From NCBI RefSeq assembly GCF_014216315.1, contig NZ_CP045702.1, positions 4,836,001 through 4,900,000 of the forward strand: DNA of 64,000 nucleotides, read 5' to 3'. Position numbers and translations under genes: made by a program. This stretch comes from Streptomyces finlayi (GTDB lineage Bacteria; Actinomycetota; Actinomycetes; Streptomycetales; Streptomycetaceae). Positions 38,301 through 48,022 of the stretch are shown here, piece by piece; the stretch's first letter is position 1, and the number at the start of each line of letters is the position of its first letter. The notes beneath the pieces are model-generated. The model worked only from the letters and a program-made list of their open reading frames with translations. It had not been told where the DNA came from and did not search any database.

Positions 38301-38778
38301 CCAGATCGGTCACCGAGACGCGGCCGTCCTCGGAGACCGTGACCGCGCAGTGCAGGCGGGAAACGTCCGGGTCGTCGAGCGGGACGTCCGCGTCGGCCGA
38401 GCGGCCGATCCGGATCTGCCCGCCGTGCAGCAGATGCACCCCGCCCGCGTCGGGTCCGGCGATCACATGCAGATGCGCGGGAACGGCGTCGTCCGCCGCC
38501 TCGTCCTCACCGGGTACCTGGAGCGACAGCACCGCGCCGTCCACCAGTGGGGGCTCACCCAGCGCGATGCGCTGCGCGTCGAGCCGCTCGCGCCCGGCGA
38601 ACAGCACCACCGCGCCGCCGCCCATGGAGCTGTCGGGCCCGGAGACGGCCGAGGCCAGCCCGGAGGCGACGGCGGCGAGAGCGGTGCCTGCGGGTGCGGT
38701 GACCAGCACATCGCAGGCGCGCGCCGGGGTCGGGTTCTGGCCGCTGCGCGGCGCGAGGACGGTCAGCCGGATCTGCAT
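35326..38778 (-). CDS. FHA-domain FtsK/SpoIIIE-like (EccC-like) ATPase
   Basis: 1150 residues from ATG 38778. An N-terminal ubiquitin-like stretch precedes an FHA domain (about 103-196: IRIGRSADADVPL, SRLHCAVTV, DLGSTNGTSLDG) that should bind phosphothreonine. A long disordered part follows, then two FtsK/SpoIIIE-type ATPase-like regions. The second has Walker A GPAGSGRSELL near residue 830 and Walker B RLVVLADDFDALV; the first lacks a clear P-loop. Six TPYP repeats lie just before the second. No membrane span is obvious. The gene is divergent from pkaA. The role is unproven: DNA or protein translocation coupled to kinase signalling is inference. Confidence 0.85.
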   Translation of the reverse strand: MQIRLTVLAPRSGQNPTPARACDVLVTAPAGTALAAVASGLASAVSGPDSSMGGGAVVLFAGRERLDAQRIALGEPPLVDGAVLSLQVPGEDEAADDAVPAHLHVIAGPDAGGVHLLHGGQIRIGRSADADVPLDDPDVSRLHCAVTVSEDGRVSVTDLGSTNGTSLDGTEVHDRPVRLTPGALLRLGESTLRLTSGTRGPTLPTAPDGEGHLRVNRASVTHAQERTAHGEAEYEGHGYGDGDGSAHTYGGASPRGGPGPAGHDDVQDDDRYSPAVTHGHGTRHLADEPPRRGGIGAWARRLAGGRGEAAHDTTERTDNARAAASPFSPSSSPSSPPVRSTAPAGTWPDPAAVLLTALGPGPRLWERDTAHPEALVVRLGTTDRADLPAVPVTVCLREAGSLGLAGPRSRLAGLARSTVAQLAALHSPFDLEIVLISTDRARGADERRREWAWLGWLPHLRPMHGQDCRLLLAYDREQATARTGELVRRLDEGPLGPGWASVDRSAVTEAARLHTGPYTVVIVDGDPGSAALRETTARLAGSGAAAGIHLICLAETPASSPTSPVTATYDAACRASTAFRECGAVAMLSGDVATALRLLRTAGGQTAGNGTVAAVDAVSVAWAERFGRALAPLREEGSVALPGRPASAALPPSARLLDELGLARATPASLMARWASTAEEQPGASPRPAAPPGPSASELDTPGSGRTVSTAARVGAQRAAPERDSSGSGRTPYPGSTAHSSGRTPYPRTDSGSGRTPYPGTETRDSEHTPYPSTRDSERTPYPNTRDSGRTPYPGTESRGPGGSAVYAGRPVVVLGAGPRGALSVDLADEGPHLLIEGPAGSGRSELLRAVAASLAAAARPDRLGILLIDGAGNERGEGLGPCTELPHVFTHLVASDPVRMREFAQSLGGELKRRAELLGPLDFAEWHARHGVGQRIVGQRPPSAGEQRGDLDSPATGTLRLRPSARTTDPGPSPLPRLVVLADDFDALVAPALGSPGRPAAGSVVRALEAVARDGGRLGVHLVATSARPDRTEDTELARGARLRIILDAPAVPPSPDEPAPGRGRLGHPDGRVTPFQGGRVTGRIPRTATLRPTVVPLEWERMGDPPTRRPVRELGNGPTDLALLASALERAARSVNAERLPPLLPFPS
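36390..36600 (-). repeat. Tandem repeats encoding (S/R)GRTPYPxT
   Basis: Six units with core TPYP (GRTPYPGS, GRTPYPRT, GRTPYPGT, EHTPYPST, ERTPYPNT, GRTPYPGT) in the FHA-FtsK protein. Spacing is 10-12 residues, and the DNA units are visibly related (TACGG-G/C-GT cores). Confidence 0.9.
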
Positions 38779-39251
38779 CGCCGTCAGCGGTCCCTTCTGC
38801 GCGGGCGCCCGGCAGGGGGAGACGGCCTGTGATTCCCCCCACCCGGCACGGACGCGTCGTCCGGTACAGGTCGTCACGTACCGCGGGGCTCCCGACCCCA
38901 CAGTTCCGTGCTGGAGGCATCCTCGCACCTGCCACTGACAACACGCCCGGGGGTCATCACTAAGTGATCTTGAATGGTCGGCTGTGGACCCAAAAGTGCC
39001 TGCTTGGGCCTGGCCCTGCGTCCCCGAGGGGCAGTTGCGGCACTGCGGCAAGCCGTTCTGTACGTCTGTTCGACAACCATTCGCGTGTGGTTCGCGTCTT
39101 CACCCCCACACACTCCAGGACACACAGGACACGGCAGGAACACGACCGCAAGACGACCGGCCGACGGCCCGTTCGGCGGCATTAGAGTGGGCCGCACATC
39201 CGGGCAGGCCCGGCGGACGGCAAGCACCACGATCAGCAGGGAGCGCATGAC
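38779..39251. promoter_or_regulatory. Divergent promoter region between FHA-FtsK gene and pkaA
   Basis: 473 bp without a gene. It holds a perfect palindrome, ATCACTAAGTGAT (38956-38968), a possible operator. The pkaA ribosome-binding site AGGGAG is at 39238-39243. No convincing -35/-10 pair is seen. Confidence 0.5.
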
Positions 39252-40961
<1,710 letters not shown>

Positions 40962-40993
40962 CGCCGGAGAGCAGCGATTCTGTAGCTATGTCG

Positions 40994-41024
40994 ACTTCTA
41001 CGGGGCAATTTCGCCCGTAGAAGT
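40994..41024. promoter_or_regulatory. Inverted repeat between pkaA and pkaB
   Basis: ACTTCTACGGG (40994-41004) and CCCGTAGAAGT (41014-41024): 11-bp perfect arms around a 9-nt loop, 33 bp after the pkaA stop. It could be a terminator for pkaA, an attenuator, or an operator for pkaB; the sequence does not decide. Confidence 0.65.
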
Positions 41025-41115
41025 GGAGGTTGGCGCCATCCAGGGCACGCAGTACCCCGATCGCCGCGTAACTTTGTCGATCGGGGGTCCAACGCCAGCC
41101 GCTGAGGGAGCAGTC

Positions 41116-42350
<1,235 letters not shown>

Positions 42351-42354
<4 letters not shown>

Positions 42355-44060
42355 AAAGCTGCTGAAGATCTTGTGTGGGGGCTGTCCGGCCGTGGGCCGG
42401 GCGGCCCTTTCGCTATGCGGTGGGCGGGGTGAGGGCCCAGGTGTCGCCGGTTCGGGTGAGTCCGAGGTGGATCAGTCGGCGGAGGTTGAGGGCTGCTGCG
42501 CGGTGGTGGAGCCAGGTGTCGTTCTTCAGGACGCCGCGGTAGGGCACTCTGCGGTTGCCCCGTGCGACGAGCCAGGCGATGGCCCGTTCGACCGGTGGCC
42601 GCCAACGCCGGTACTCGGCTTGCCAGCCGGGGCTGGTGGCAGCCTCGTCACGGGCGGCCTTGAGCAGGTCGTACTTGGCGTGGACGGTGAAGACCCGGCC
42701 GGTCTTGGACTTCGTGCAGTGTTCCCGCAGCGGACAGCCGGTGCACAGTTTCTTGAACTGGGCCTGGCGTTCGCCGCCCCGGCGGACCTGGCCAAGGGGA
42801 ACGGTGTGTCCGGCCGGGCAGGTGACCTGCCCGTTCGTGGTGTCGACGTCGAAGTCGTCGGCGGTGAAACCGCCGGGGACGGCCGGCCGCAGCGGTGGTG
42901 GCTTGAGGACCAGGTGGTGTCCCTGCTCTTGCAGGTGCTCGCGTAACTCGCCGGTGCCGTAAGCGGCATCGCCCAGGACTGTGACCGGGGATTCCTCGTC
43001 GGCGAGGAGATCCCGGGCGACGGCTGCCTCGTGGTTGTGGGCTCCGCTGCCGGCGGTCAGCGCGACCTCGGTGAACAGCCCTTCCTCGGGCTCGAACGCC
43101 ACATGGGCACGGAAACCCTCCTGGTGGCGGGAGCGGTTCTTGTGGATGTGCCGGGCCTCGGAATCGACCGTGGAAACGGTGCGGTCGTAGACCGTGCGAC
43201 GGGCGATGCGCCACCGCCCGTCCCGCCCGTCGGAGCCGTCGACGGGTTCCACGTCCTGCCCGGCGACCAGCGCGAGAAGGCCGACCGCGTGCGCCGCAGC
43301 CTCTCCCAGCTCCTGCTCGGGCAGCCGGCCCAGCAGGTTCAGTGCGTCGGTGACCAGGGCATCGACCAGATCGGCGCGGGCCTGCTCGTCGTTCCAGACG
43401 ATCTTCGGTTTGCCCGGATCGGTGTAGTCGTGGGCGGTGCACCACCGGTCGGCGACCTGCTGGGCGCCCGGGACCTCGCGGACCACCCGGCGGACCGCGG
43501 CGACCAGCTGAGTGACCGTGTCCTGGGTGGCGACCGCGTCGTCCAACACCGTCGAGTCCAGCGCCCGGCGCTGCTTCCCCTTGAGCACACCGGTGGCCGC
43601 GACGACCTCCCTGACCTTCGCGAACAGCCGGTTCGGGTCACCGGAGCGCTGCAGTCGACGACGGAAATACGTCAACAATGACGGATCAAACGCAGTGTCA
43701 TGCAGCCCGAGTCCGCACGCGGCCTTCCAGCGCAGATCGCAGCGCAACTCCTGCACCGTCTCGAAATCCGAGAGCCCGTGCAGGCTCTGGAGCACCACCG
43801 TGGCGGCCAGCACCTGCGGCGGCAACGAGGGACGCCCGTTCGTCGAGGGATACATGTCCGTGAACATGGCACCGGGGAAGATGACCTCGCGATGCTCAGC
43901 CAGAAACGCGAACACACTCCCGGCCGGGATCAACTCCCGGCACGTCTCCCACACGTCCTCGCCGACGCTCTCCCCAGCCCATTCCCCCTGCATGAACACA
44001 AGACTGGCCCCACTCCACCCGGAGCGGGGCCAGAACCCAATATTTTCAGCAATCTTCTAG
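42351..44060. mobile_element. IS1182-family insertion sequence
   Basis: The body runs 42355-44056 (1702 bp) and is flanked by CTAG on both sides (42351-42354, 44057-44060), read as a 4-bp target duplication. Ends are imperfect inverted repeats: AAAGCTGCTGAAGAT on the left and AAGATTGCTGAAAAT inward from the right, 11 of 15 matching. One transposase gene fills the element. Both ends and the frame are intact, so the copy may be functional. Confidence 0.85.
42413..43993 (-). CDS. IS1182-family transposase
   Basis: 526 residues from ATG 43993 (a GTG at 43999 would add two). N-terminal DUF772-type domain: PSTNGRPSLPPQVLAATVVL, DFETVQELRCDLRWKAACGL. The DDE catalytic core has ALDSTVLDDAV for the first acid and LGDAAYGTGELREHL for the second. 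A cysteine cluster follows (CPAGHTVPLG, KLCTGCPLREHC), then a C-terminal RNRRVPYRG block. Length and order are typical of full-size IS1182 transposases, with no frameshift. It is transcribed opposite to pkaB and prfB, away from the prfB side. Confidence 0.92.
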   Translation of the reverse strand: MQGEWAGESVGEDVWETCRELIPAGSVFAFLAEHREVIFPGAMFTDMYPSTNGRPSLPPQVLAATVVLQSLHGLSDFETVQELRCDLRWKAACGLGLHDTAFDPSLLTYFRRRLQRSGDPNRLFAKVREVVAATGVLKGKQRRALDSTVLDDAVATQDTVTQLVAAVRRVVREVPGAQQVADRWCTAHDYTDPGKPKIVWNDEQARADLVDALVTDALNLLGRLPEQELGEAAAHAVGLLALVAGQDVEPVDGSDGRDGRWRIARRTVYDRTVSTVDSEARHIHKNRSRHQEGFRAHVAFEPEEGLFTEVALTAGSGAHNHEAAVARDLLADEESPVTVLGDAAYGTGELREHLQEQGHHLVLKPPPLRPAVPGGFTADDFDVDTTNGQVTCPAGHTVPLGQVRRGGERQAQFKKLCTGCPLREHCTKSKTGRVFTVHAKYDLLKAARDEAATSPGWQAEYRRWRPPVERAIAWLVARGNRRVPYRGVLKNDTWLHHRAAALNLRRLIHLGLTRTGDTWALTPPTA

Positions 44061-44226
44061 GTCCTGTCTGGAGTTCCCCCGCGGCGTCGCGGCGTCGCGG
44101 CGTCCGGCACCGCCGCCTCCGGCGTTGTCGTCAGTCGCGAGGGCTCCGCCATCGCTCCCTCCTCCGCCTTGGATTCGACGGCACCGGACGCCGCTCCCTC
44201 TCCCGCGCTGGAACTCCAGACAGGAC
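44061..44226. mobile_element. MITE-like element, 166 bp
   Basis: Perfect 17-bp terminal inverted repeats: GTCCTGTCTGGAGTTCC (44061-44077) and GGAACTCCAGACAGGAC (44210-44226). Flanks are CTAG (44057-44060) and CTGG (44227-44230), consistent with a YTAR target duplication carrying one mutation. Inside, GCGGCGTCCGGCACC and GGCACCGGACGCCGC form a second, nearly perfect pair, so the element could fold into a long hairpin. It has no coding capacity. Confidence 0.75.
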
Positions 44227-44311
44227 CTGGCCCCGCAGCGGAACGGGCACGAACCGGGGCGCGCTTCCGGGCGAGGGACAGCTTCACTCGTCCAGCCGTT
44301 ACGCTGGACCC

Positions 44312-45418
44312 GTGGCAGTCGTCGATATTTCCGAAGAGCTGAAGTCCCTCTCCTCCACCATGGGGTCGATCGAGGCCGTCCTGGACCTGGACACGTTGAG
44401 GGCGGACATCGCCGCGCTCGAGGAGCAGGCTGCGGCGCCGTCCCTCTGGGACGACCCGGAGGCCGCGCAGAAGATCACGAGCAAGCTTTCGCATCTCCAG
44501 GCCGAGGTCCGCAAGACCGAGGCCCTGCGTGGCCGTATCGACGATCTCGGCATCATGTTCGAGCTCGCCGAGGACGAGGGCGACGCGGACGCGCTCGCCG
44601 AGGCCGAGACCGAGCTGGAGTCCGTACGCAAGGCGCTGGACGAGATGGAGGTCCGCACCCTTCTCTCCGGCGAGTACGACTCGCGTGAGGCGCTGGTGAC
44701 CATCCGCGCCGAGGCGGGCGGCGTCGACGCCGCAGACTTCGCCGAGAAGCTCCAGCGCATGTACATCCGCTGGGCCGAGCGGCACGGCTACAAGACCGAG
44801 GTCTACGAGACGGCGTACGCCGAAGAGGCCGGCATCAAGTCGACCACCTTCACCGTCGAGGTCCCGTACGCGTACGGGACGCTCTCCGTCGAGCAGGGCA
44901 CCCACCGGCTCGTCCGGATCTCGCCCTTCGACAACCAGGGCCGCCGCCAGACGTCCTTCGCGGGCGTCGAGGTGCTGCCGGTGGTCGAGCAGACCGACCA
45001 CATCGAGATCGACGAGTCCGAGCTGCGCATCGACGTGTACCGCTCCTCGGGTCCCGGCGGCCAGGGCGTCAACACCACGGACTCCGCGGTGCGCCTGACC
45101 CACCTGGCGACCGGCATCGTCGTCTCCTGCCAGAACGAGCGCTCGCAGATCCAGAACAAGGCGTCCGCGATGAACGTCCTCCAGGCGAAGCTCCTCGAGC
45201 GCCGCCGCCAGGAGGAGCAGGCGAAGATGAACGCGCTCAAGGGTGACGGCGGAAACTCCTGGGGCAACCAGATGCGTTCGTACGTCCTGCACCCGTACCA
45301 GATGGTCAAGGACCTGCGTACGGAGTTCGAGATGGGTAACCCCGAAGCGGTCTTCAACGGCGAGATCGACGGCTTCATCGAGGCCGGTATCCGCTGGCGC
45401 AAGCAGAGCGAGAAGTAG
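44312..45418 (+). CDS. prfB: Peptide chain release factor 2
   Basis: 368 residues. RF2 reads UAA and UGA: the anticodon tripeptide SPF lies in HRLVRISPFDNQGRRQ, and the hydrolysis motif is SSGPGGQGVNTTDSAVR. GTG 44312 gives MAVVDISEELKSLSSTMG, the conserved start; the long open frame upstream runs through the mobile elements and is not coding. There is no in-frame stop or frameshift site near codon 25, unlike enterobacterial prfB. No Shine-Dalgarno is visible. TACGCT (44300-44305) sits 6 nt before the start, so a leaderless transcript is possible. Confidence 0.97.
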   Translation: MAVVDISEELKSLSSTMGSIEAVLDLDTLRADIAALEEQAAAPSLWDDPEAAQKITSKLSHLQAEVRKTEALRGRIDDLGIMFELAEDEGDADALAEAETELESVRKALDEMEVRTLLSGEYDSREALVTIRAEAGGVDAADFAEKLQRMYIRWAERHGYKTEVYETAYAEEAGIKSTTFTVEVPYAYGTLSVEQGTHRLVRISPFDNQGRRQTSFAGVEVLPVVEQTDHIEIDESELRIDVYRSSGPGGQGVNTTDSAVRLTHLATGIVVSCQNERSQIQNKASAMNVLQAKLLERRRQEEQAKMNALKGDGGNSWGNQMRSYVLHPYQMVKDLRTEFEMGNPEAVFNGEIDGFIEAGIRWRKQSEK

Positions 45419-45767
45419 CCCCACGCACTGAGCAGTTGAGCCCGGCCGGCCGCCCGCCGCCCGGGCTCTTCCGTGTTCCGGCAAGGGGAGTTGGGGGGAC
45501 GGCGTGGCGAATGCGTCACAGTCGTGGTTCCGAATGCCTGTCAAGAACCCACATATTGGTGCGCATTACACGAAACGGCCTTGACGTAATCCTCAAGTCT
45601 GGACAGGGTGCTTGAGCAGCATGCGTATGTCCGGGCACGGGTGCGAACGGGGGCGGGCGGGATGGTCACGGCACGAAGTGGCCCTGCCGAGAGCGCAACC
45701 CCGCAGGGCCGTGGACCCGCATATGGCTGCTCCATATTCAGATTTCGGCTACTGGGGGTAGCAGCAG
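45419..45767. other. Intergenic region prfB to LAETG protein gene, with terminator
   Basis: 349 bp. GAGCCCGG (45438-45445) pairs with CCGGGCTC (45461-45468), followed by TT, a likely prfB terminator. A TTGACG hexamer at 45581-45586 could be a -35, but I see no clear -10. GGGGGT at 45755-45760 is the downstream gene's ribosome-binding site. No gene is seen. Confidence 0.6.
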
Positions 45768-46715
45768 ATGACCAAGAAGACGCGAGTCCGCGTCGCGCGG
45801 ATAGCCGCAGGTGCGGTAATCGCCGCGGGCGCCTCGCTCACCGCTGCCGGTGCGGCACAGGCCGTCGGTATCGGTGTTGATGTCGCCGGTCTCAGCGTGA
45901 AGGCCGAGGCCGACGAGAGCGGTGTCGAGCTCGACGCCGGTCTCGGCCTCGACGGCGAAGGCACGGCCGGTGGCGGTGATGTGGCCGGTGGCGGTGATGT
46001 TGCCGGTGGTGGTGATGTTGCCGGTGGCGGTGACGTCGCTGGTGGTGGCGACGCGGCTGCTGCGGCGGGTGGCGGTGACGCTGCTGCCGCGGGTGGTGGC
46101 GACGCTGCTGCTGCGGCGGGTGGCGGTGACGCTGCCGCTGCCGGTGGTGGCGACGCGGCTGCCGCTGCTGGTGGCGGTGACGCTGCTGCCGCGGGTGGTG
46201 GCGACGCTGCTGCTGCGGCGGGTGGCGGTGACGCTGCCGCTGCCGGTGGTGGCGACGCGGCTGCCGCTGCCGGTGGTGGCGACGCGGCTGCCGCTGCTGG
46301 TGGCGGTGACGCTGCCGCTGCCGGTGGTGGCGACGCTGCCGCTGCGGCGGGTGGCGGTGACGCCGCTGCTGCTGGTGGTGGCGACGCGGCCACGGGCGGT
46401 AACAGTGGCAACGGCGGCAACAGCGCCGGGGGCCAGCAGGCCGGCGGCACCGGTACGTCCGGGACCTCCGGTTCCGGCACCGACGGCGGCGCGGGCACCT
46501 GCACCGTCGACCTCGACGGCGCCGAGTGTGTCGACAACACCGACACGGACAGCGTCGGCAACCAGCCGGTCGAGCAGGGCAAGGGCAAGGACGAGCTCGC
46601 CGAGACCGGTGCGGCCGAGACCACGTTCCTGCTGGTCGGCGCCGCGACGATGATCGCCGGCGGCATCGGCTTCCGGATTCTTCCGCGCCTGGTGAACGGC
46701 CGCACGGCCGCCTAA
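45768..46715 (+). CDS. LAETG-motif sortase-anchored surface protein with GGGD repeats
   Basis: 315 residues. Signal peptide: MTKKTRVRVARIAAGAVIAA then GASLTAAGAAQA, with cleavage near AQA-VG. After a short acidic part, residues 68-208 are 18 repeats: four GGGDVA, then 14 GGGDA4-5, mostly alternating four and five alanines. A Gly/Ser/Asn stretch with two cysteines (TCTVDLDGAECVD) follows. The C-terminus is a sorting signal: DELAETG, a hydrophobic span (TTFLLVGAATMIAGGIGF) and a basic tail. LAxTG is the class E sortase signal of Streptomyces, so the protein should be covalently wall-anchored. Function unknown; perhaps a spacer or structural wall protein. Confidence 0.88.
   Translation: MTKKTRVRVARIAAGAVIAAGASLTAAGAAQAVGIGVDVAGLSVKAEADESGVELDAGLGLDGEGTAGGGDVAGGGDVAGGGDVAGGGDVAGGGDAAAAAGGGDAAAAGGGDAAAAAGGGDAAAAGGGDAAAAAGGGDAAAAGGGDAAAAAGGGDAAAAGGGDAAAAAGGGDAAAAAGGGDAAAAGGGDAAAAAGGGDAAAAGGGDAATGGNSGNGGNSAGGQQAGGTGTSGTSGSGTDGGAGTCTVDLDGAECVDNTDTDSVGNQPVEQGKGKDELAETGAAETTFLLVGAATMIAGGIGFRILPRLVNGRTAA
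45969..46392 (+). repeat. 18 in-frame tandem repeats (18-27 bp units)
   Basis: Units start with GGTGGCGGTGA or GGTGGTGGCGA. Four 18-bp units encode GGGDVA. The next 13 alternate 27- and 24-bp units (GGGDAAAAA/GGGDAAAA), with one break where two 27-bp units are adjacent, so the higher-order period is 51 bp. Confidence 0.92.
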
Positions 46716-46738
46716 GGGCGATCAGCGGTACGAACGTA

Positions 46739-46778
46739 CAGAGGGACCCGGCCCGCCCAAGCGGACCGGGTCCCTCTG
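46739..46778. terminator. Bidirectional terminator hairpin
   Basis: CAGAGGGACCCGG (46739-46751) pairs perfectly with CCGGGTCCCTCTG (46766-46778), 13 bp. It lies between the stop of the LAETG gene and the stop of the convergent small gene. Confidence 0.85.
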
Positions 46779-46825
46779 CATGTCACAGGCCTTTCGGAGG
46801 CCCGCCCGACGGTCTCGCCGCCCTG

Positions 46826-47017
46826 CTACGCGAGCAGTGCCAGCGCGGCGACCAGCAGCACCATGAGCGCGATCAGCATCGCGGGGCTGAGCCCGGCGAA
46901 GGGTCCCTGCTCCCGCTCCTGCTCCTCCATCTGCTGGCGCACGGCCCGGCAGACGCGGCAGCGCCCCTCGTTCACGGGCGCCGCGCAGTTCGCGCACACC
47001 AGTCGGTCATAGGTCAT
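46826..47017 (-). CDS. Small zinc-ribbon membrane protein
   Basis: 63 residues from ATG 47017, preceded by GGAGGAG on the minus strand. The N-terminus has four cysteines, LVCANCAAPVNEGRCRVCRA (CxxC...CxxC), a zinc ribbon. A charged, Glu/Gln-rich helix (QQMEEQEREQ) and one C-terminal membrane span (SPAMLIALMVLLVAALALLA) follow, making it a tail-anchored zinc-ribbon protein. I know of no assigned function. It sits between the LAETG gene (convergent) and ftsE (divergent, 280 bp away). Confidence 0.8.
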   Translation of the reverse strand: MTYDRLVCANCAAPVNEGRCRVCRAVRQQMEEQEREQGPFAGLSPAMLIALMVLLVAALALLA

Positions 47018-47297
47018 GCGCTTTCTCCTCCCGCGCGGCGGAGCCGCATACACGTTCTCTCCGCACAACGCTCCGGGAAACGCGGCTGTTCCCCCTACCA
47101 CTGTGCCAGCTTGCGCGGATTTCGGCGCGGGCCGCCCGGCCGCGTGACGCCGGACCCTGTCGTATCAGGCGCCGAGAGGCGTCGGATTTGCCCGTTCCAG
47201 GCGTCACAAAACACTCATTACCGGAGCCCGCATGCACGCCAGAGCCCGGTTCGCGTATGGTCACGCTCACCTATTCCCGGCCGACCGTGGTGCACTC

Positions 47298-47987
47298 GTG
47301 ATCCGATTCGACAACGTCTCCAAGACCTACCCGAAGCAGAGCCGTCCCGCGCTCCGGGACGTCTCACTCGACATCGAGAAGGGCGAGTTCGTCTTCCTGG
47401 TGGGCTCCTCCGGTTCCGGCAAGTCCACCTTCATGCGGCTGATCCTGCGTGAGGAGCGAGCCAGCCAGGGCATGGTCCATGTGCTCGGCAAGGACCTCGC
47501 GCGGCTGTCCAACTGGAAGGTGCCGCAGATGCGCCGTCAGCTGGGCACGGTCTTCCAGGACTTCCGGCTCCTGCCCAACAAGACCGTCGCCGAGAACGTG
47601 GCCTTCGCGCAGGAGGTCATCGGCAAGCCGCGCGGCGAGATCCGCAAGGCGGTGCCCCAGGTTCTCGACCTCGTCGGTCTCGGCGGCAAGGAGGACCGGA
47701 TGCCCGGTGAGCTCTCCGGTGGTGAGCAGCAGCGCGTGGCGATCGCGCGGGCGTTCGTGAACCGCCCCATGCTGCTGATCGCGGACGAGCCGACCGGCAA
47801 CCTCGACCCGCAGACCTCCGTGGGCATCATGAAGCTGCTGGACCGGATCAACCGGACCGGCACCACCGTGATCATGGCGACCCACGACCAGAACATCGTC
47901 GACCAGATGCGCAAACGCGTCATCGAGCTCGAGCAGGGCCGTCTCGTACGTGACCAGGCGCGCGGCGTCTACGGCTACCAGCACTGA
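47298..47987 (+). CDS. ftsE: Cell-division ATP-binding protein FtsE
   Basis: 229 residues from GTG 47298 (IRFDNVSKTYPKQ follows; the upstream extension is unconserved). ABC ATPase motifs: GSSGSGKSTFMRL, FQDFRLLPNKTV (Q-loop), LSGGEQQRVAIARA, MLLIADEPTGNLD and ATHD. With FtsX it forms the membrane complex that switches peptidoglycan hydrolases on during division. ftsX starts 35 bp downstream in the same operon. Confidence 0.97.
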   Translation: MIRFDNVSKTYPKQSRPALRDVSLDIEKGEFVFLVGSSGSGKSTFMRLILREERASQGMVHVLGKDLARLSNWKVPQMRRQLGTVFQDFRLLPNKTVAENVAFAQEVIGKPRGEIRKAVPQVLDLVGLGGKEDRMPGELSGGEQQRVAIARAFVNRPMLLIADEPTGNLDPQTSVGIMKLLDRINRTGTTVIMATHDQNIVDQMRKRVIELEQGRLVRDQARGVYGYQH

Positions 47988-48022
47988 GCACCCGCACGAG
48001 CATCGAGTACTGAAAGGACGCC

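Noticed and set aside
43700..44311. Upstream extension of prfB to 43700
   Set aside because: This open stretch runs through the IS and MITE and has no release-factor homology.
44312..44420. Programmed frameshift in prfB
   Set aside because: The frame is open from the GTG with no internal TGA near codon 25; the regulated frameshift is absent.
45969..46392. Possible CRISPR-like array
   Set aside because: The units are contiguous, in-frame, without unique spacers, and encode a Gly/Asp/Ala repeat in a secreted protein.
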